A stretch of DNA of 64,000 nt from Mytilus edulis (lineage: Eukaryota > Mollusca > Bivalvia > Mytilida > Mytilidae). The notes under the pieces were generated by a model. The model was not told the origin of the DNA, ran no database searches, and worked only from the letters and a program-made list of their open reading frames with translations. The stretch spans positions 44,575,289 through 44,639,288 of the forward strand of contig NC_092346.1 in NCBI RefSeq assembly GCF_963676685.1, given 5' to 3'. Made by a program: the position numbers and the translations under genes. Shown here piece by piece: positions 61,701-64,000 of this stretch (positions are counted from its first letter, which is position 1; every line of letters begins with the position of its first letter).

Positions 61701-63883
61701 ATAACTCTATTGACTGTACTGATGATATCTGCAATAGATTGGAAAAGTATACAGAGTTAACCTTAGACATCACATTCTTGACCCATTGCATATCTGTTAT
61801 TTTCCAATGTATTGTGATGATTACATTTTTTTTTCATCAAAGATTTATCTTCCATTGTAAAAGATATTCTCATATTGTGTTTTTTTTTACCTTCATTTTT
61901 TTCCTATCTACATTGCCATTAGTTCTAACATATAAGTACTTGCCTCAATGTCATCATCAAAGCATGACTGGCATATGTTGCATGAAATTGAATTTCCATG
62001 GATGCTAATTTACACATGCTAAAATAACACTGTACCAAATATCAATGATACATTATTAGAAATGGATCTCATCAAAACCTTAACATTAAATGTTAGTAAC
62101 AACATTGCTGGAAAAGTATGTTACTGATGTCCCACTTGTTAAAAAAACCACAATGTACATAAATATTGGCAGTTTATTATTTGATAGGTGCATGATACAT
62201 AAGCTAATTGGGACATTACCTGTGTCCATTTTTCCAGTAGCATCTGTGAAGTGAACAATAAGAAGCTATCCAGACAGTCTGAGATACTTTTCCTTATAAG
62301 CTGACAAAATCTATCTTCTGTAAATAAAAGTGAGTAAATGATGACACCAACCATAAATTTTGAAAAAAGCTTATAAACATGACTAAAAGAAAACAATTTA
62401 CAAACAGATTACAACAGCTCACATGAAAAGAAACTAACAAGAATATAGGATAACCCGGCCTCATAATTCTATTACAGCGGATTCCATTGAGTGTGTAGCC
62501 AAAGGTAATATCTTTGGTTAGCTTGCTTGTTAGCTGAACTGTGAAGTCTTTGTTGGGTTTGGTAAACTACCCTACTTTAAGAATAGACTAGTCCTACAGA
62601 AAACAAATCAATCTGTCTGTTGGACTATGCTACTTTGAAAGGAGGGTAGTTTACCTAACCTAACAATGACTTCACGGTTCAGCTAACAAGCAAGCTAACC
62701 AAAGATATTACCTTTCGTTACACACTCAATGGAATCTGCTGTAATTCATCATATATAAAAGTCTAAAGATTTGCACAACTAATACAGTAAATTCAGAATT
62801 TATTGTGAAAAATGCGACAGGGCTACAATCGCAATAATTTAAACTCGAATCTAGATTTTAAGTTCAAAATGACAAAATCGAAATAATAAATGCCTGCAAT
62901 AATTTCTAAATTTACAGTATAAGATGGTAACTTACAAATATGATGTTATAAAATAGTGTTGACAAATAAATCAGCTTAACAAATAGCCTTCATCAGTATC
63001 AATAGTTTTGACAATACTAATACTTATTTGATTGAAATGATACATCAGTATTGAAACATATCTTTTGATACCTTTTAACTGTCCACTCTCCTTCAGCAAT
63101 GACACAAGGATCTCAACAGCCTTTTCTGCTTTATGATGCGACATATAAGGATGGTTTGGTATAGAGAGGATGACTCCTGTTACAGTGTTAACTATCTCTG
63201 TCAGACAGGGTTCTTGTATTCCTGGTTCTACTGTGTATGGGAGGCCACCACTGTCCACTGTTAATATTAGTAATCTGCTGAATGAAGTGACTTCCGTCTC
63301 ATTCAAGCTGAAATCTGATTCTGCAAAATACAATAAATTGTCAATACTAATGGCTGAAGAAAAATTGCAGTCACAGTTTTAACCTGGATAATAAGTCAAT
63401 TTCATATACATAAGAACATGAAAAATTATATGTGTACACAGTTTCTTCTCTGCAATGATTCATCTTTAAAAAAAACTCATATGGTTAAAACAAGATAAAA
63501 ACATATCATAATTCATAATTCACCAGAAAAACAAATATACTTTAAGATACTGCTAGCTTGTGTCATCATACCAATTAGTACTGACATCTTGCTGGGCTTT
63601 AACCCACCCCTCACCCCTTTTTCAAATATTGCAGGTTACTTAAAACCTGTATTTGAATTTATAAATTTAACTTTTTACCTTGGCTGACTTGCAATAAAGA
63701 ATTTGTAGCCGTCATCAGATACTGATTGAGAGAAGTTGGTGACCACTCTTCATTATTCTGTTCTTTACATATAACTTTCAACCAATTTACACATTCTGTC
63801 CAAAGAGTTGTTCCCCTTGCTAATCCATCTTCTGACTCAAAGATAGATAATGCAGCTGCAAAGTCTTTTGGTGGTACAACAGA
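29994..63883 (-). CDS. tarbp1: TARBP1 (tRNA guanosine-18 2'-O-methyltransferase), 3' two thirds
   Basis: Nineteen exons: 63883-63679, 63320-63072, 62317-62220, 61728-61579, 61231-61068, 59944-59749, 59358-59176, 58334-58168, 44116-44045, 43467-43233, 42770-42621, 40602-40519, 40016-39829, 39424-39343, 38372-38204, 37772-37575, 31957-31833, 31299-31163 and 30150-29994. Together they make 3009 nt, 1002 residues plus stop. Every junction is GT-AG and all eighteen phases agree, so no internal exon need be missing. The 5' end is outside the window; the human protein is about 1620 residues. Residues 1-790 are the helical-repeat region (for example [28 protein letters not shown]); 848-1002 are the SpoU/TrmH (SPOUT) domain. 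Known role: 2'-O-methylation of G18 in tRNA. An F-box gene sits in the 14-kb intron 44117-58167. Confidence 0.95.
30743..31042 (-). repeat. Dispersed element family B, copy 4
   Basis: From TATGCCCCACCTACGATAG to GGGACACATTCTTGTT, with the GTTCGTTCGTCCGTCCG short-repeat part at 30800-30835. It lies in the last tarbp1 intron. Confidence 0.8.
32035..34001 (-). mobile_element. 2-kb TIR element family A, copy 5 (tarbp1 intron)
   Basis: Tail TTTTTATACGACCGCAAAATT at 32035; head TGCGGTCGTATAAAGCTACG ... CTGGTT at 33963-34001. Terminal repeats are intact. Length and internal layout match copy 1 (7512-9484) almost base for base in the stretches I compared, in opposite orientation. It lies in the 5.6-kb intron before the SPOUT motif-1 half. 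Confidence 0.85.
34002..37140. other. tarbp1 intron sequence without recognised genes
   Basis: Part of the intron 31958-37574. It contains GTGGATTCATTTATTTTCGT-type repeats (34140-34340, 36950-37115, each roughly palindromic), a GGTCACCGTGCTCG-type segment occurring twice (34635 and 34995, as GTCACCGTGCT), and the GTTGTCTCATTGG-type dispersed motif (35605-35745). A CpG-richer patch at 36720-36850 has no open frame of note. Confidence 0.5.
37151..37600 (-). repeat. 38-bp minisatellite overlapping the 5' splice site of a tarbp1 exon
   Basis: About eleven units at a strict 38-bp period (TTTTATCAATCAAGTA begins at 37161, 37199, 37237 and so on), with one 12-bp slip at about 37540. In gene sense each unit reads TTGATTGATAAAATACC, AAATTTAGGAG, then GTAAAG: the last 28 coding bases of the exon ending at 37575 plus its donor. 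The unit touching the exon is the real splice site; ten more lie in the intron. See findings. Confidence 0.9.
40853..41081. repeat. Two adjacent foldback structures (40853-40950 and 40987-41081)
   Basis: First: TTTTGATTGGCTAATACGAG/GGTG is mirrored by CACCCTCTCGTCTAGACCAA. Second: AAGTTATTAAAGATAATGCT ... TACTATACAATT is mirrored nearly perfectly through AATTGTATAGTA ... AATAACTT, with virtually no loop. Both lie in the tarbp1 intron 40603-42620. Confidence 0.7.
41541..41649. repeat. Foldback element, ~42-bp arms
   Basis: AAATAACACATAGCTGAGAG ... GATCGGTACC is mirrored by GGTACCAATC ... CTCAGCTATGTGTTATTT; the loop is ~25 bp. It lies in the tarbp1 intron 40603-42620. Confidence 0.75.
42521..42590. 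repeat. Short foldback, 27-bp arms
   Basis: GTCATAAGAGCAAGCCAACC ... is mirrored by ...GGTTGGCTTGCTCTTCTGAC around a 16-base loop; it ends 31 bp from a tarbp1 exon (42621). Confidence 0.7.
45545..45725 (+). repeat. Dispersed element family D, copy 1
   Basis: Contains GAGTTTAGTGTGACATTTCG, GCTTGAAGACTCATTGGACG and TTGTTGTCTCTTTGAC. The reverse-strand copy at 54140-54310 has the same blocks, and a fragment lies at 51215-51290. Non-coding. Confidence 0.65.
46346..46632 (+). repeat. Dispersed element family B, copy 5
   Basis: Full length, AACAAGAATGTGTCCATAGT to GATGGGGCATAA; the short-repeat tail GACGAACGAACAAGC is at about 46560. Confidence 0.8.
46844..46849 (-). promoter_or_regulatory. Candidate polyadenylation signal of the F-box gene
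   Basis: AATAAA on the minus strand, about 385 nt past the stop codon at 47232. Nearer canonical hexamers were not seen, but the sequence is AT-rich, so this is weak. Confidence 0.3.
47232..48119 (-). CDS. F-box protein with Emi1/Emi2-like C-terminus (main exon), nested in tarbp1 intron
   Basis: Open for 295 codons to a stop at 47234-47232. Residues ~21-60 ([20 protein letters not shown], then [12 protein letters not shown]) are an F-box, the Skp1-binding module of SCF ligases. Residues 95-108 ([14 protein letters not shown]) resemble the segment after the F-box in Emi1. A Ser-Pro-rich region follows with a 25-residue tandem duplication (121-144 and 146-169), about a dozen SP/TP sites, and a basic C-terminus ending [10 protein letters not shown]. 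The LRRL end is the APC/C-binding tail of Emi1/Emi2. There are no cysteines after residue 56, so the zinc-binding region of Emi proteins is absent. The first Met is at 48107-48105 (291 residues). Alternatively the exon is spliced at GGACAG/48119, phase 0, to an upstream exon (see 55943-56122). The gene product is certain only as an F-box protein; Emi kinship is inference. Confidence 0.72.
   Translation of the reverse strand: MSLNMYCIVSHLESWHQNQDLVSVLPEEVSIGIFMILEDAELLTCRLVCKTWLQICETLLIQERIENYKRQKYEQYWNLRENRIVGAVTPVAKAMERLAFGVDVVQKLFNTSPVPDRLFASPSPVSIGRMTDRSPNPRKFHQYLSPPSPVSIGRITDRSPDPREFHQYLSPLSQHSSSSSMKSSPVISKRGSTPIFHRIKYSPLIPSRMKSPVPLRHYPNSSPIPKQHISIKSTSPLPVVRLFDATPENDSTSLDYGSETSYQSQSSGKMTQRFYVNAKKVKKKTTPRKDLLRRL
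50056..50188. repeat. Foldback element, ~60-bp arms
   Basis: CGTAAGGTTTTTCTTGTCGT ... GAAAGACC is mirrored by GGTCTTTC ... AACATAAAAACCTTAAAA, with a loop of TCCTACC. It is more GC-rich than its surroundings. Confidence 0.75.
50440..50950. repeat. Degenerate tandem repeat, ~165-175-bp unit, three copies
   Basis: ATCTTCAAMCATRAC, AAAATAAGGGTG, AAGTCMAAGGAC and GATCTGCAACTTGTC recur three times in the same order. Units differ by many substitutions, so this is an old array. Confidence 0.65.
51757..52160 (+). mobile_element. Miniature LTR element (TRIM-like) with a tRNA-like sequence in its LTRs
   Basis: A complete 3' LTR (51979-52160, 182 bp) starts TGTGACGGG and ends GGTTACA, giving TG...CA termini. 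The last ~119 bp of the same sequence occur upstream (51757-51875), the 5'-truncated left LTR. Immediately after it comes TGGCGCCCAACT (51877-51888), the primer-binding site type complementary to the 3' end of tRNA-Lys. Immediately before the right LTR is a purine run GAGGTGGGGGAAG (51966-51978), a polypurine tract with one T. The internal part is only 103 bp with no coding sequence. Both LTR copies contain box A (TAGCTCAGTCGG; 51773-51784 and 52058-52069) and box B (GGTTCGAGTCC 51817-51827; AGTTCGAGTCC 52102-52112), the pol III tRNA promoter, with a perfect T-arm in the left copy. Confidence 0.75.
51765..51838 (+). other. tRNA-like segment (not an intact tRNA) within the left LTR
   Basis: Box A, a TTGTAA anticodon-loop-like stretch (TGT, Thr-type, if real), and a T-arm CCGGG-TTCGAGT-CCCGG with five perfect pairs. 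The acceptor stem, D stem and anticodon stem do not pair properly, so this is tRNA-derived rather than a tRNA gene. Recurs at 52050-52123 with a more decayed T-arm. Confidence 0.65.
52290..52475. repeat. Inverted copy of the 2795-2995 repeat
   Basis: Reverse complement of the ddx52-intron repeat, with TGACGTCA and TTTCACATGTGAAA conserved at the same spacing; only scattered differences and a small indel in the AT-rich end. Confidence 0.7.
54140..54310 (-). repeat. Dispersed element family D, copy 2
   Basis: Reverse complement of the block order seen at 45545-45725 (GTCAAAGAGACATCAACCCG, GGCTGAAGACCACCAATGGG). The neighbouring GGAGCCTATGGCC region resembles 44690-44760 inverted. Confidence 0.65.
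54772..55040 (+). repeat. Dispersed element family B, copy 6 (truncated, with a second partial head)
   Basis: AACAAGAATGTGTCCATAGT to AACTTTAACCTGACTT, then a repeated CACTATCATTTTCAATGTTC piece at 54980-55040; the tail is missing. Confidence 0.7.
55943..56122 (-). CDS. Candidate first coding exon of the nested F-box gene
   Basis: An ATG at 56122 with an in-frame TAG 6 nt upstream opens 60 codons (contains [20 protein letters not shown]) and reaches AAAA/GTAAGC, a good donor in phase 0 at 55943/55942. The F-box exon at 48119 has a phase-0 acceptor, so joining gives a 355-residue protein. The only evidence is phase compatibility, strand, an ATG with upstream stop and non-repetitive protein-like composition. 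It may be a chance open frame; the frame runs on past the donor to 132 codons. Confidence 0.35.
58499..58977 (+). repeat. Dispersed element family B, copy 7 (internally duplicated)
   Basis: The head and core occur twice (58499-58695 and 58698 onward), followed by one tail with GGACGAACGAACAGACGG and GGTGGGGCATAAAAA. It lies in the tarbp1 intron 58335-59175. Confidence 0.8.
62471..62745. repeat. Long foldback element, ~112-bp arms
   Basis: The arms run from ATTACAGCGGATTCCATTGA to GTAAACTACCCTACTTTAA and back, with about ten mismatches. The ~50-bp loop is itself a smaller hairpin (TAGTCCTACAG ... CTGTTGGACTA). It lies in the tarbp1 intron 62318-63071. No coding sequence. Confidence 0.8.
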
Positions 63884-64000
63884 CTGCAAGAATAACAGGT
63901 GGAATAAAAAAAAAAGGTTTACAGTGATCAGATCAGCACCATGACACATTAAACTTTGATTTCTAAGGATTTTTGGAACAATTTGTTTAGTTCCTGATAT

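Overview
The window is nuclear DNA from an intron-rich, AT-rich animal genome. The translated genes are plainly metazoan. The dispersed repeats (several families recurring 5-12 times, tRNA-headed SINE, many foldback elements) look like those of a bivalve mollusc, most likely a mussel. That taxon call is inference from pattern, not a database match.

Four conserved genes are supported by splice-consistent exons. (1) 1-4274, plus strand: the last four exons of ddx52, an rRNA-processing DEAD-box helicase. (2) 7341-13803, minus strand: complete four-exon dmac2l (ATP5S, mitochondrial factor B-like). (3) 19519-26476, plus strand: complete six-exon dmac2 (complex I distal-arm assembly). (4) 29994-63883, minus strand: the last 19 exons of tarbp1 (tRNA Gm18 2'-O-methyltransferase), 1002 residues, open at its 5' side. 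A fifth gene, an F-box protein with an Emi1-like C-terminus, lies on the same strand inside the 14-kb tarbp1 intron at 44117-58167. All junctions used are GT-AG and every intron phase agrees.

The order is ddx52 > < dmac2l ... dmac2 > < tarbp1. The two mitochondrial paralogues stand head to head, and their last three introns match in phase.

The rest is repeats: five copies of a ~2-kb element with TTTATACGACCGCA terminal inverted repeats; a MITE nested in a second MITE whose core is a palindromic AGATATCT array (17665-18706); a long-TIR foldback built from GTTCGCCCT subrepeats (19715-20478); small TA-flanked CAGTG MITEs; about ten hairpin foldbacks; a tRNA-derived SINE; and a miniature LTR element whose LTRs carry a tRNA-like pol III promoter (51757-52160). 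The tarbp1 exon ending at 37575 abuts a 38-bp minisatellite that has amplified that exon's own 5' splice site.

No rRNA, intact tRNA gene, CRISPR array or viral gene was seen.
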